Assembly: GCA_009760855.2 (NCBI GenBank)
Contig: WPIO01000011.1
Location: 1,047,501-1,111,500 of the forward strand
Length of the DNA: 64,000 nt
Reading direction: 5' to 3'
From: Cristatella mucedo
Lineage: Eukaryota; Bryozoa; Phylactolaemata; Cristatellidae
The notes under the pieces: model-generated
Told to the model about the DNA's origin: nothing
The model's input: the letters and a program-made list of their open reading frames with translations, nothing else
Databases searched by the model: none
Program-made: the position numbers and the translations under genes
Shown: in pieces, positions 38,818-49,785 of the stretch
Layout: the number at the start of each line of letters is the position of its first letter
Position numbering within the stretch: the stretch's first letter is position 1

Positions 38818-39085
38818 AACGATAATTTGCTTGCATAGCGCCCACAGAGAACTTAATCTTTCTCTCTAAAAATAAATAAAAATAAATGCTAGCTGATTTA
38901 ACAGCCTATTTTTGCATAGCGGCAGAAGAGCCTTTACGGCTATCACCACCGCTTGCAGTGGCGATAAAGGATCGCCCACCATAGGATTTGAACCCACAAC
39001 CCCTGAGGTCGTGAAAAGCAATCACCTTACCTAGTCAGCCATTACGGCTCTCTAGGCACTTTACATTCGCTGTAAAGAAAGCAAG
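38818..39085 (-). mobile_element. LINE-B/SINE-2-type tail split by a SINE-1 insertion
   Basis: Left part TTGCATAGCGCCCACAGAGA and AATCTTTCTCT; right part TCTCTAGGCACTTTACATTC. Together they make one continuous tail interrupted by the SINE-1 at 38,868-39,050. TCTCT on both sides may be the target duplication. Confidence 0.7.
38868..39050 (-). mobile_element. SINE-1 copy, nested
   Basis: AAATAAAAATAAATGCTAGC tail, GCTATCACCACCGCTTGCAG body, B box in the form AGGATTTGAACCC, and GCCATTACGGCTC at its 5' end. Confidence 0.85.
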
Positions 39086-39229
39086 ATGGAACGGCTAGTG
39101 ATAACGGGCAAAATGTCAACAAGAAAAGCATGGCTAATGCGACATACACTGTATCAATTTGTAAATTTGGTTGGTGGCGGCATGCACATGGGCAGCACGC
39201 TTAAGCACATAAAGGTCAAATCATAAGAA

Positions 39230-40140
39230 TCATCACAGATGCTTTCAAAAACAAAAATGTATAGCGTGTTTTTAAATGTTGTCAAGTTTGGGGGCTGTCG
39301 TGACATCATTTGGGAGTGAGTCCTAGGCTTTGAAAGCAGACGAGTTAAAGGCACGGTCTTCAAATGATTGAAGGTACTTAAGAGGTACGGCTAAACGATT
39401 GGATTCAGAGAAGCTGGTGGTGCGACGCCTAGCCTAGGTGGTGGAGTAGGTCTTATAGGTAGGCTGGAGCCAGATTGAAAGAATTTAAAAGTGAGTGAAA
39501 AAACCTTTAAGTCGATGCGCTGCTTGACTGGGAGCCAGTGCAGGTCGGCAAAAAGGGGTGTGATGTGGCGACTGCTACGCTCAAGACAGACAAGCCTAGC
39601 TGTAGAGCTTTGCACCAGCTGTAAGCACTTGGTTCACGGACCGGATAGACCAGCAAGCAATTTTTTTTCAAGCAATGAATTTTAGAATTCGAATCGGAAC
39701 TTTGCCAATTATTCGACCAATTTGGATCCACTATAGTCAAAGCAAGCCCGAATTGTAGCCATGTTATGTAACTGAAAGTAGGCAGACTGTACTGTGAGGC
39801 AGCCGTTGTCGTCCAGTGCTCGGACACTTGGGACCAGGCTATTTAGATTTCGTACAGATGCAACAGGAGATATGCTGGCAGAGCCGATTTTGAGCATTAA
39901 GCTTTCCAATTTCTGAGTCACACTAGGCTCGCCTATAAGTAATAAGTTGGTTATATAATCCTTTGATTTGAGAAAGTTTGCAGCCATCCATGTGCTTATG
40001 TCAGCAGTACGTGCCGCCAGTGAGTTTAGAGAGTTCGTCGTGATGGAGGGCTGGGATAAATCAAAGCAACGGTGCAGCTGAGTGCCATCTAAATAGAAGC
40101 GAAAGCCTATATTGTGCTTGGCGACCATATCAAGTGTCAC
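39230..40140 (-). mobile_element. LINE-B fragment, reverse transcriptase to C-terminus
   Basis: On minus: GFRFYLDGTQLHRCFDLSQP, a degenerate FYVDDTQ catalytic box in which DD is now DG. Then WMAANFLKSKDYITNLLLIG, IGSASISPVASVRNL and [20 protein letters not shown]. Frames are broken and the 3' untranslated end is not clear. Confidence 0.85.
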
Positions 40141-40228
40141 CCTGAGTTGTAGCCGTTAAGACCAAAATAGGCTACGCGTAAATTGCTGAAGTGGTCGCCC
40201 CGCTCCAGGAGGCCAGCAACGAGATGTA

Positions 40229-40406
<178 letters not shown>

Positions 40407-40779
40407 CACCTGTCACGTGTCACGTGAGGCGGCCAAATGAGAGCAGAAAACGAGGGGGCCAGCAATGCGGAAGGTCAAGTGACTCTCTCGCAATTGGTCG
40501 ACCCGAGCAGATAGCTGCGGGTGAGAGCATCAGTCAATCGGGTGCTGCGTCGGTAAGTTGCCACCCGGACTCCGAATAGTAGAAGCTGCAATGCCGACTT
40601 TCTGCGCCTACGAACAGAAGGCCCGATCGCAAAAGATTTTAGCTTAGTGAGAGGATGGCGCGAGACGCACTGAAGGAGCACGTGACGCTATAGTGCACTG
40701 GCGCTCGGAAAGGCAGCCTGGAGAAACCTAGTGAAGCAACCTGTATGTACAGGTATGCATGCCTGCATGCGGGTAAATG

Positions 40780-41350
40780 GCAGTCTGTAACTCCACAAAG
40801 GCTACGTGGACGTTACACGGGTATTTATCTTAGAGGGAGAATATAAACTGTGAAGAGAAGCCGACAAACCACAGACCCCTAAGGTACCCCACCCCTTTCA
40901 GTGGTTCGTTCCTCAGATTATCTTTTTCCGCTCCCATCAATACTCTCTGGTCTCCCACTGGGATAGGACCTTAACCATTGCAGTGCACTACCAGTGATGC
41001 GTAGTTAAGATGAGAGGCGCGCGCTCAAAAAGGACTTAGTGATCGATACCGTCAAAAGCTGTCGTAAGATTGAGCACAACAAGCAGTGAGACTCTACCTA
41101 AGTCTGCATTCCTAAGTAGGTCGTTAAACACCTGAAACCATGCTGAATTTAGAGTGATTAGCTCTAAAATCTAGACTGAAACTTACTAGCAAGGTTTCAA
41201 TGCACGAATTCAGCTGGTCTGCCACGGCTCGTCTCAGTGTCCTTGATAGATAGAAGGCAGGAAGATGGAAGATGGAAGAAGGACGACTGGGCGAAAAGAT
41301 TTTCCAGTTTTCTTGGTATAGTGTTACTTTCTTATCTATTAGCCTAACTA
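40780..41350 (-). mobile_element. Old LINE fragment, reverse transcriptase region
   Basis: Weak LINE-A-like landmarks: AGTCTGTAACTCCACAAAGG (3' end), CACAGACCCCTAAGGTACCC (equivalent to the PQGS block), TGATCGATACCGTCAAAAGC (equivalent to FDTIDH). Highly diverged. Confidence 0.55.
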
Positions 41351-41882
41351 TACAGCCTTTTTAAATGGACAGGAACCGTCACCTGAGGTTAATGAAATAA
41401 TTATAATGTTGGTTACGCATGGTAGCAGCAGACCTGTGCGTCTTAGAAGTGGAACAGCATTTTAGAAGTATAAGTCTAGAGGACTAGCAGTCTTTGCTGA
41501 TTGGAAGATGAATTTCACGAGGTCATTTTTTAAATTTGGATATGCGCTCCGAAAGGATATCTATGGTGGTCTATTGCGTCGACTGCTGCTGAGAGATCAC
41601 ATCCGTATTGTACAGGAGATCATACAAAATCCAAACTGAGCATAGCCTTGCCCACAGTTAGCTCTAAATTCTGATCAGAACTTGCTAGCTAGATCCAATG
41701 AACTGATGTAATTGTAGTTTGATACTCTGGTGACACACAAGCGACGACACGGGAACAGCGAGAGGCCGTAAACAGCCGTGTATTTGGCTGACGCTCGCAG
41801 CAGCGCAACGGCTCACAGACAGCCGTTCTTCCCGGGCGACCGCCGCGCTCCCATTGCCGCTCCTCGGCAAGCGGCGACTCAC
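41351..41882. other. Unassigned sequence
   Basis: No recognised family. Confidence 0.35.
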
Positions 41883-41968
41883 CCTCATAAAACCGTATCC
41901 CCATAAGCCGACATGGCTCATAAGCCCGAAGCAGTGCCATAAACTCCGCTGGGCCGTACCCCGGCCTA
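41883..41968 (-). CDS. Possible 86-bp internal exon, unknown product
   Basis: Acceptor GGTTCATTGTCTTAG, donor ATGAGG|GTGAGT. Two frames are open. One gives RPGYGPAEFMALLRAYEPC then RLMGIRFYE. The other gives VGRGTAQRSLWHCFGLMSH and is the one that would join in phase with the island at 42,199-42,341. Product not recognised, and the reading frame is undecided. Confidence 0.25.
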
Positions 41969-42198
41969 CTAAGACAATGAACCCCGTGATCTCAAGATCA
42001 CAAAGTTCGGCAGCAAAACAAGCCTACTGCAAAAGCAATGCACCACTCGGCATTGCGCGCGAATGCAGAGCTGGTGGCTACCAATTTCCTCGGTCTTAGT
42101 CGTGCCTACGTTGCGTCTTGAATCTGACTGGCCGAGCGGACGACTGTTACTTTGGTTTCCTGCAATCTGGTGTCGGCTCTTTTTAATGAGTGACCTAC

Positions 42199-42341
42199 CT
42201 ACAGCAGTTTTCAGACGGGTAGAGGGACTTCGCCAAGAACCGCGGACATGTTCACAATATTTTTTATGCCGAAGCAACAGGTCTTTGCACCTCGTAAGGA
42301 GAACTGCTAGGTTAGGATTAAGAGGACCACCGATCTTAAGC
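42199..42341 (-). CDS. Possible 143-bp internal exon, unknown product
   Basis: A strong acceptor (CATTTGTCTCTCAG) precedes 47 open codons and then donor TGTAG|GTAGGT. The peptide includes LKIGGPLNPNLAVLLTRCKD and HKKYCEHVRGSW. The GG-P-NP-N-LA-LL--CK spacing faintly recalls the N-terminal part of the TACO1/YebC family, but the match is too short to assign. The next possible exon on this strand is 41,883-41,968. Confidence 0.3.
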
Positions 42342-43974
42342 CTGAGAGACAAATGTAGTGATGAGTTTGTTGGACTCGCGTGGGGAAGGAGGAGAAAGAG
42401 GAAGAGCAGGCTGCTGGTGAGCGCTTGCAGTCTTGCAGGGACGGCAGTGAGGAGTGGAGTAGCTCAATTCCTCTTTCGGACCAACAAAGAATTCGGAGGA
42501 ACGCTCTGCCAAGTCATCGACGGGATTACTGATCAAGTATGCTTGTCTTTGAGCAGTTAAGAAGACGGTCAGTAGTGGACGTTGATATCATTGGCCGTCG
42601 GTCTGCGATTCAAATGTTTCTCTATAAAATGTGGTCCTGACTTTAGCTAAAGTGAATCGATACGACCTGCGTTAACCCTCAGATGATGCTAAAGGGTTCC
42701 GGCGTAGAGTTCCGACGTTTTGGCGGTCTTTTCTAGCCTGCGCTTAGTGCTCCGTGCTTTCTGCAAGAGAGTACTAAAATAAAGGACGTCTGTCCGGAGC
42801 TTGACCTGTATAGGACGTTGGCTAGAAGCTGCACGCACGGATAAGGGAAGGTAAAGGCTGGGGTCCATCAGATGGGCAGAGAGCGAAGTTTGCTGCGAAC
42901 ATCATTAATATCTAAACGCTTTGTGTTTGTTGACTCGTGTTTGATTTTGGATTCAGAAACAGAAACACAATCTAGGGAGAATGAAAGCCGTATGCGCTCA
43001 GATACGCAGGAAAAGGGTGACGACATAATTCAATAGAGTATAATTTCTGGAGAAAATCTAGTCGTTGTGTGGCCTCTTATGTGCGCTGTGCATTGAACTC
43101 GAGCAGGTAAGTGGAAACGCTCAGACACTGACTGCCCGTTGGAACACGTCGGGTCAGACGGGCTTAGAAAACAGATATTTATATCACCATCATGATCAGA
43201 GGGCGATTACGGATGAAAAAACTGAGAAAGGGTCAGAAAAGTTGTGCTGTAATTTCTTATTATGGACAATTGTTATTTCTGAAATACTGACAACCTAGCG
43301 CTAGCTAGACAGGAATAAAAGATTCAAAAGATTTTCAGTACGAAGCCGAGAAAAACTTGAGATTAAATAAGGTTCAAGCGACAATGATGAATATACAACC
43401 ACGTTTCGACGATGTCTGAGCATTAAAGGACGAAAAACCTTATAAAGTAGCATCGGTCCGATGGCCCCGTTGACTTCAACCAGGTCTGGGTAGCAGCGAA
43501 AAATGTCTTTTGTGCGATCATGTATCGTGCTGCTGCTAGCAGCTAGCTGTCTATTGCACAAAAGGGGGCGTATTCCAGAGTCACGAGTTGAAAGCGGTCA
43601 CCGAGGCTGGCGTCGCCTTTATCGCAGCTAAGACAGACTCCTTCGAGAAGCCCACAATGCCTCGGCGGACGTCTATGCTAACTCCGAAGCCGTGAATCAT
43701 GCATCCGGCATTCCTAAAAATAGCCGCCAGGCCTGCGGCGACGTGTGGCTAGCTGATCAGGAACTGTCGTTCCCCCCCCCCCCCCCGCGTAACTATAGAC
43801 ACACTCGCCGTTTATGTAGTCGGTCGCTTCCTGCCTGCATCGCTGCTGATCAGCTGCTGTTGGGCGCATCATCACGTGGCCATCACGTTAGGTCACTCGG
43901 GCGAGTTGAAACCTTCCCGCTGAGCGCACCACAAAGTGATCAGAGGACATCAAAAGCTCACTCCATGTCGGTGT
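42342..43974. other. Unassigned sequence
   Basis: No convincing exon. A run of about 14 C lies near 43,773-43,786. Confidence 0.4.
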
Positions 43975-45155
43975 AGCCGATTTCAGTACGCATTCGGCGG
44001 CCAACAAACCTCGTCTCACGCAATAAAAGAGAAAACGAGGAAGCATAGCTGAGTCCGGAGAGCAGTTGCTGTAGTGAGTGACATGGAAGTAGCAGTTCAT
44101 CACGGCTGAAAACGATGTGCCACAGTCGGCAGCAGGAGAGTATTTGTCGTTGCGTAAGAATTGTGGAAGCGAGCTCCAAAGTCTAGGAACTGCAGACCAA
44201 AAGCTACTGCCGCCAACTGCCTTTAAGCCGAGGAACGGAACAGTCAATTTATTGTCCACACAGGACCTGAGGGCGCGAAGAGGCTGAAATTGGTGCAGCA
44301 GTTCAGCTAGGTACGAAGGAGCCAAGCCGTAGCGGGCCTTGTGGGTCAGCGTAAGAACTGTGCTCTGTATTCGTTGATCAACCGGCAGCTGTACTGGCTC
44401 TTTTAGCCAACAAGACACGTGGTCAAACCTCTGGGATTTGCCACCTAGCCTTTCAGCTATATTCATAGCCAGCTGCAGTGGCCTAGTGCTTTCTTTCGAT
44501 AGTCCAGTCAAAAGGGAATTACAATTATCTTGCCGAGACAGCCACTGAGCTAGTTGAACTTCTTGCAAGCCACCGTGGAAGACACAGTTCCTAATGGTAA
44601 AGAGAGATTGAACGCGATGACTAGCTGTAGAAGCTGTCTTCTTAACGAAGCTTGAAAATTTAGGCGGCTGTCGAAGACGGCAGCTAAATACTGAGTACAA
44701 GGTGGCGGTCCCACAATAGCATCACCTATTAAAAGAGCAAGGCCTTCTAGTCCAGCCACACGCTTGGAGTGTCCTATGAGTAGCAGTTCCATTGTATCTT
44801 GCTTAGTTAAAGGAAATTTGCCGACATCCAGGATCGAATGTCTGCAAGGCAAGCATTCAGTTTTATCAATCGCAGATTCCGACGGTTTAAATGACAAATA
44901 CAGCTGAGTATCGTCAGCATAAAAGTGATAACATATTCCAAGGTCCCGAATCATTTTTATAGAGGTTGAGTGTAAATGAAGAACAGCAAAGGACCGAGGA
45001 CAGACCCTTGAGGGACAGGTGACTGGTCTGGTGGATGAGATCTGACCCCCCCCCAACACGACACGGATTGAACACTATCAGACAAGTACGATTTGAACCA
45101 TGCCAGTGCTTCGTCTTCCCGACCGATCGTTGCTCTCAATCGTTCAAGTAGGAAA
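43975..45155 (-). mobile_element. LINE-A fragment, reverse transcriptase to C-terminus
   Basis: On minus: [76 protein letters not shown]. The 5' side starts just after the FDTIDH block at about 45,155, exactly where the G-rich repeat begins. The 3' untranslated end past 43,975 is missing. Confidence 0.9.
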
Positions 45156-45156
45156 T

Positions 45157-45465
45157 CGTGTTTAGGGTGGTGCAGGGTTTGGGGTGTAGGGTTCGGGGTG
45201 CATGGCGTAGGGTTTAGGGTGTAGGGTATGGTGTGTAGGGTGTAGGGTTTAGGATGTGGGGTTTATGGTGTAGGGTTTAAGGTGTAGGGTTTAGGGTATA
45301 GGTTTAGGGTTTAAGGTTTATATTGTAGGGTTTGGGTTTAGGACCTAGGGTTTGGGGTGTATGGTTTGGGTATATGATTTGGGGTGTAAGGTTTGCATTA
45401 AGGGTTCAGGGTTTCGAGTTTTTCTTTTCGGGTTACGGACTTCGGCTTTTGAGTTAGGGTTTAGG
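45157..45465 (+). repeat. Degenerate GGGTTTA/GGGTGTA repeat (telomere-like)
   Basis: About 40 imperfect heptamer-like words such as TAGGGTTTAGGGTGTAGGGT, with G-rich strand on plus. Decay increases towards 45,460. Compared with a metazoan telomere (TTAGGG), the common word carries an extra T. Confidence 0.8.
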
Positions 45466-46470
45466 CTTGCTGGCCAGGGCTATGGGAGGCTGTAGCGTGA
45501 GAACATGTATTTTCTATGCTATGTCATTTAGTCTGTGAACCCGTAACGCGGTTTTTTTATAACATGGTATCAAATCTACCGTTACACAACGCCTATCATG
45601 GAAACGGCAGCTATATTGCAGTTAAAAACGGCACGGTGGCCCGCACCATTAGACGCCGTGGCGTGTGAAAGCGCGTGCGCAATAACACGAACTTTTGCGT
45701 ATAAACGCGGAATACTGTCTTCTATGATGTTGAATCAAAATTGCTGTTGCGCAACGCTTGTGGTGTTAATGGCAGCTGTATTGCCGATTGATTATGCAGG
45801 GAGGCTGGCTGACCCGGGCCACTGGAGGTCAGAGCATGAGAACACGACAGTGCAACACGCATGAACTTTGCAGGGTAAGCCAGGAACTATTATTATTTGT
45901 AATTTGAAATTAAAACCGCAGTTCGCGAAGCTTTTGTAGAAATGGCAGCTGTATCACAGTTCAATTATTTATGGCTGCTACCTAGGCCGAGCCACTGGAT
46001 GAGGCCGCCAGCATGAGACCGCGCCAGCGAAATCGCATGAAATCTTGTGGGTAAACGTGCAACACTGTCCTCTATACTTTGAAATTAAAAGCGCAGTTTC
46101 GCGACGCATTTTGTTGAATTGGCAACTTTATTGCAGTTCGGATGCTTTGGGCTGCCTTTACGGGGAGGGCCGTCTAGAACCGTCGCATGAGAACACGCAA
46201 TCGGAGTTGCATGAACTTTGGCCGGTAAACTTGGCATCTGTTCTCTACAATTTATAATCCAAAAAGCGGTTACGTAAAGTACTGTGGAAACGGCAGCTGT
46301 ATCGCGGTTCAAACGTGCAAAAAGGCTTGCCGGCTGGCGGGAGCCATAGCACGACAACGGGCAGGCGAAATCGAATGAAACTTTAGTGTGTAGTCTCGTC
46401 AAGCTACTCTGTGTAACTTGGATTTTTTCTGACGTCTATTATGGAAACGGCAGCTGTATCGCAGAGTGTT
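45466..46470. repeat. Diverged satellite, period about 170 bp
   Basis: The word GGCAGCTGTATCGCAGTT or a close variant recurs at 45,606, 45,771, 45,943, 46,121, 46,292 and 46,449, spaced 157-178 bp. Each unit also carries GCATGAGAACACG, CATGAACTTTG and TTGAAATTAAAA-like words in the same order. Units are strongly diverged. No coding potential. Confidence 0.8.
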
Positions 46471-47440
46471 GCAGTGTATCGCAGTTATTCGCGGCGCGCT
46501 CGTTTGTGAATAAAGCCAGTGTTACAAACGCTGCGTGCGGCTTTCGCGCCCGGTCAGAACGAGGCCGCAAATACAGTACTTTTCTAAGGGCGGTACTCTC
46601 AGTCGACACGCTACGAATATCGGCGACGCCTAAGCCTTGTGGCACGGATAGTTAGTTGTAGGTATTGCACCAATGCCTGCAGGTACGCCTGCAGTAGCAG
46701 GAACACGCAAGCGACGCAGAGCGCTCATACCTCGGACACATATCTAGTCCGTATCCGCAATGCAGAGAGGTTCATTCGACAGCAGCGGACGGTTACAGGC
46801 GTTCAACAGCTGCTATTACAAATGTTGCGTTACAGTGTGTACAGTGGCTCCAGCGGCGGCTCTTCTTGTGGGAGTCTCGCGGAGGCACGGCAGATGAACG
46901 TGAGCGATAAACGAGACTCTCTCTCTTTATTACTCTCAACGCGTACATATACGAGAGCTCGGTGAATCGCAGCAGACGACAAGAAATACAACATTTATTC
47001 GTGGCCTGACGCTGTGCTGCGTCAATGGCTTAACTGTTGGCTACAGGTGAGGCATGTACATAAGTGTCAAGGCGCTTTCGCTAATGAAAATAGCAGAAGC
47101 CACAGACAAACACAACGCGTGCGGCTCTGTGGCCTAGAGCTCAAATCAGCTCCAATCCAATGCCCCGAATTTTGAATCCTTATTATCCGCTTATCTTAGG
47201 GCTCGGCGTTGTTATACGGCCTCGGCAATAAACTATCGTATAATCACATCGCGAATAATGATTACCCGCCATAATATGGCTGGTTTAGCTGGCACCGTTT
47301 TATACCAGGTCATTTTCTACTATGTGCACAACGCCCACATCAGGCTGTTCAACAATATCGTCGGCGTCGGGTTTATATTTACCTTAAGTAAACACGTTTT
47401 CTATCTTTGTAGTTTGGAATTTGAAACTTTTTGTATAGTT
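46471..47440. other. Unassigned sequence
   Basis: No recognised gene or repeat. Confidence 0.4.
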
Positions 47441-47905
47441 TTTAGGGGTTGAATTTTTTGGGTTTATGGTTTAGAGTTTAGTGTGCTCCCAAAGCCTGGA
47501 ACTCCCTCCCGACCTGCGTCAGAACATCCCCTGACCTGTGCACATTTAAAAGGAACTTAAAACACACCTATTTAGGACAGCATTTAGTGGGTCTCTGTGA
47601 TTCGTCCTTCGTGTGCTTATGCGTGCTAACACTGGGCGTGCTTCCACTAACCACATTTGCATGCTGACCCTGTGCATGTCACCCCTAACCATGTTATTCA
47701 TTTTGCTTGCTTTTCAAGCATGATTTTACTTACCATTCAATTGCATTTCCCTTTGCAGCAAATGTAAAGCGCCTAGAAAGAGATTAATTTCTCTGAGGGC
47801 ACTTTATCAAGTACATTATTATTATTATTATCATTATAGTGGCTGGATTTTGTATTTTTTGTTTGGTTTCGATTTTGGGTTTAGTGTATAGGTTTTTAGA
47901 GAGAA
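47441..47905. repeat. G/T-rich telomere-like remnant split by a LINE-B
   Basis: TTGGGTTTATGGTTTAGAGT lies left of the LINE-B, and TTTGGGTTTAGTGTATAGG lies right of it. Both resemble the 45.2-kb repeat. Confidence 0.5.
47486..47836 (+). mobile_element. LINE-B 3' end, short truncated copy
   Basis: Begins at TGCTCCCAAAGCCTGGAACT (the SYAPKAWNSLP block) and runs through the untranslated end to (ATT)n. 5'-truncated, as expected from incomplete target-primed reverse transcription. Confidence 0.9.
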
Positions 47906-48222
47906 ACCATAGCAGACAACGTGACTAAAACGTGTCTATTTAACGTAAATATAAACCTGACGCCGGCGACCGCTTTGAACAGTCAGCTACGAGCACTGTG
48001 CCTGTAGCGAATTCTGACATAGCCGTCTGAACAAGCGACGACGCCATAGCAGCTGCGGCGGAAGGCTGCGTTCCGTTTCGATCAATCTCCTATAATCACG
48101 CTGCTCCGCAGTACCGCGCTGTCGGATCCCTTTCAATCGGCGCAGCTCGAAGCCGAAGGAGTCGCCCGCATCGACCACCAGCCGACTTCAGCAGGTACTG
48201 CTGATGTGAGGTGGCTTAGGGG

Positions 48223-48559
48223 CGGATAAGCTTAGAGCAGGGTGGCACAGCCTTAGCCCCCTATTATATATTATGTATATTTATATATTATTTTTTATAT
48301 ATAATATATATATATATATATATTATAGAATGTAATATATATATATATAATATATATATATGTGTGCGTGTGTGTGTATTTATATACAATATATATATAT
48401 ATATTTATATATATATTATAATATAGTAATAATATATAAAATAGTATATATAATATAATTTATGTAATATATATACTTTTTTTATGTAATTATATTTTAT
48501 AATATTCTAATAATAAGCACGGATAAGCTTAGAGCAGGGTGGCACAGCCTTAGCCCCCC
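48223..48559. repeat. AT-rich block between 40-bp direct repeats
   Basis: A 40-bp sequence starting CGGATAAGCTTAGAGCAGGG is present at 48,223-48,262 and again, identical, at 48,520-48,559. The 257 bp between is almost pure A/T with one GTGTGCGTGTGTGTG run. Confidence 0.95.
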
Positions 48560-48719
48560 TCACCGCCGCCGGCAGCTCTTTCAGCTTTAATTTCAGTTTC
48601 GAGCACTTAGGTTCTCATTTGACGATACCTTATCGTCTGCTCTCTACGTACGCCTAAAAATCGCTGGCGACAGTCACTTTGGCCTCTGCAGGTTCCAGTC
48701 TGTGGAACTCGCTTCCACA

Positions 48720-48790
48720 ATTAATAATAATACGAATAATACATTTGTATACCGCCCTCAGAGAACCGAATTTATTTTTAGGCACTTGAA
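48720..48790 (-). mobile_element. LINE-B/SINE-2-type tail, inserted in a LINE-A remnant
   Basis: AATAATAATACG, ACCGCCCTCAGAGAACCG, TTATTTTTAGGCACTTGAAG. Just before it, TCTGTGGAACTCGCTTCCAC (48,699-48,718) is the LINE-A PRLWNSLPQ block on the plus strand. Confidence 0.7.
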
Positions 48791-48840
48791 GTGGCCATAC
48801 CTAATGCCTCACGGTGCTTACGGCAGACACTTAATGCATT

Positions 48841-48959
48841 AAGCACCTAAACAGAGATTTTAAGTTCTCTTATGGTGCTATACAAATGAGTTATATATAT
48901 ATATATATAACTCATTTGTATAGCGCCATAAGAGAACTTAAATCTCTGTTTAGGTGCTT
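48841..48959. repeat. 119-bp near-perfect palindrome from two opposed tails
   Basis: The left arm starts AAGCACCTAAACAGAGATTT; the right arm is its reverse complement ending at 48,959. The arms (about 60 bp) differ by one base insertion and one G/C change. The centre is (TA)n. Confidence 0.95.
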
Positions 48960-49062
48960 CCCATATGACATGGGGAATGAGCCTACGACCTAGGATGTCA
49001 AATACGTTCACCTTTACCTTGATCGGTGCCAGCACGTTAACTTAACGACTGGGCCAAACCAG
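48900..49062 (-). mobile_element. SINE-2 copy
   Basis: AACTCATTTGTATAGCGCCA, GTTTAGGTGCTTCCCATATG, GAGCCTACGACCTAGGATGT, GATCGGTGCCAGCACGTTAA. Its tail forms the right arm of the palindrome. Confidence 0.75.
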
Positions 49063-49334
49063 TGTCGCGGTTTCCGGAATTACGATGACGTGGAACTGGT
49101 TATGTCATAATCTGAGGTTAGGTGCCATAGAGAAAGCACCCATGCCATGTAATACACAGGCAGCTGTGCTCTATCTATTAGTCTCCTACCCTGGCCAGAG
49201 CAGCTGTTCAAGAGGCGTTGAGCTACGGCGAGGTGTGAGCTAGGGCCAGTGCTGGACACCTATAGAGCAGTGAAGCTGTTGAACTGAGTGCTCTACGCAA
49301 TGGATATGAACATGTTATACCTGTACAGCAGCGA

Positions 49335-49390
49335 TGGCGTAAGCTCGCCCTTCGTGACCCAGGTCGTGGGTTCGAATCCAGGATGCGGGT
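49335..49390 (+). mobile_element. SINE-1 5' head, interrupted
   Basis: GATGGCGTAAGCTCGCCCTT and GTCGTGGGTTCGAATCCAGG (intact B box), then an abrupt change into a LINE-A tail at about 49,391. Confidence 0.7.
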
Positions 49391-49785
49391 AATATAATGT
49401 AATGTATCTCTGTCTGCAATTCCACAAAGTCAAAAAGACCATGTGGGTGTTATGCAGGAGTTTTACATAGGGTACTCACAGCCTAAGCGGCTTTCGGTAC
49501 GCATTCCGTAGCCAACACACTTCGTCTCACGAAACAAAGAGAAAGTGGGAAGCATAGCAGAGTCAGGAGAGCAGTTGAGGTAGTGAGTAGCTTGGAGGTA
49601 GCAGCTCAGGACCGCTGAAAAGGATGAGCCCTAGTCGGCAGTAGGAGAGTAGTTGTCGTTGCGTAAGAATTGTGGAAGCGAGTTCCACAGTCTAGGACCT
49701 GCAGAGCTAAAGCTTCTGTCGCCAACGGTCTTTGAGCAGAGGAATGGAGCAGCTAATTTATTGTCCACACAGGACCTGAGGACGA
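49391..49785 (-). mobile_element. LINE-A 3' end fragment
   Basis: TAATGTAATGTATCTCTGTC tail, untranslated end, and the block up to TTTATTGTCCACACAGGACC. Confidence 0.9.

Noticed and set aside
42199-42341. Assignment to the TACO1/YebC family
   Set aside because: Only a short GGP-NP-N-LA-LL pattern fits; the residues after it do not follow the family.
49335-49390. tRNA gene (GGTTCGAATCC present)
   Set aside because: Truncated SINE-1 head joined to a LINE-A tail; the acceptor stem is not paired.
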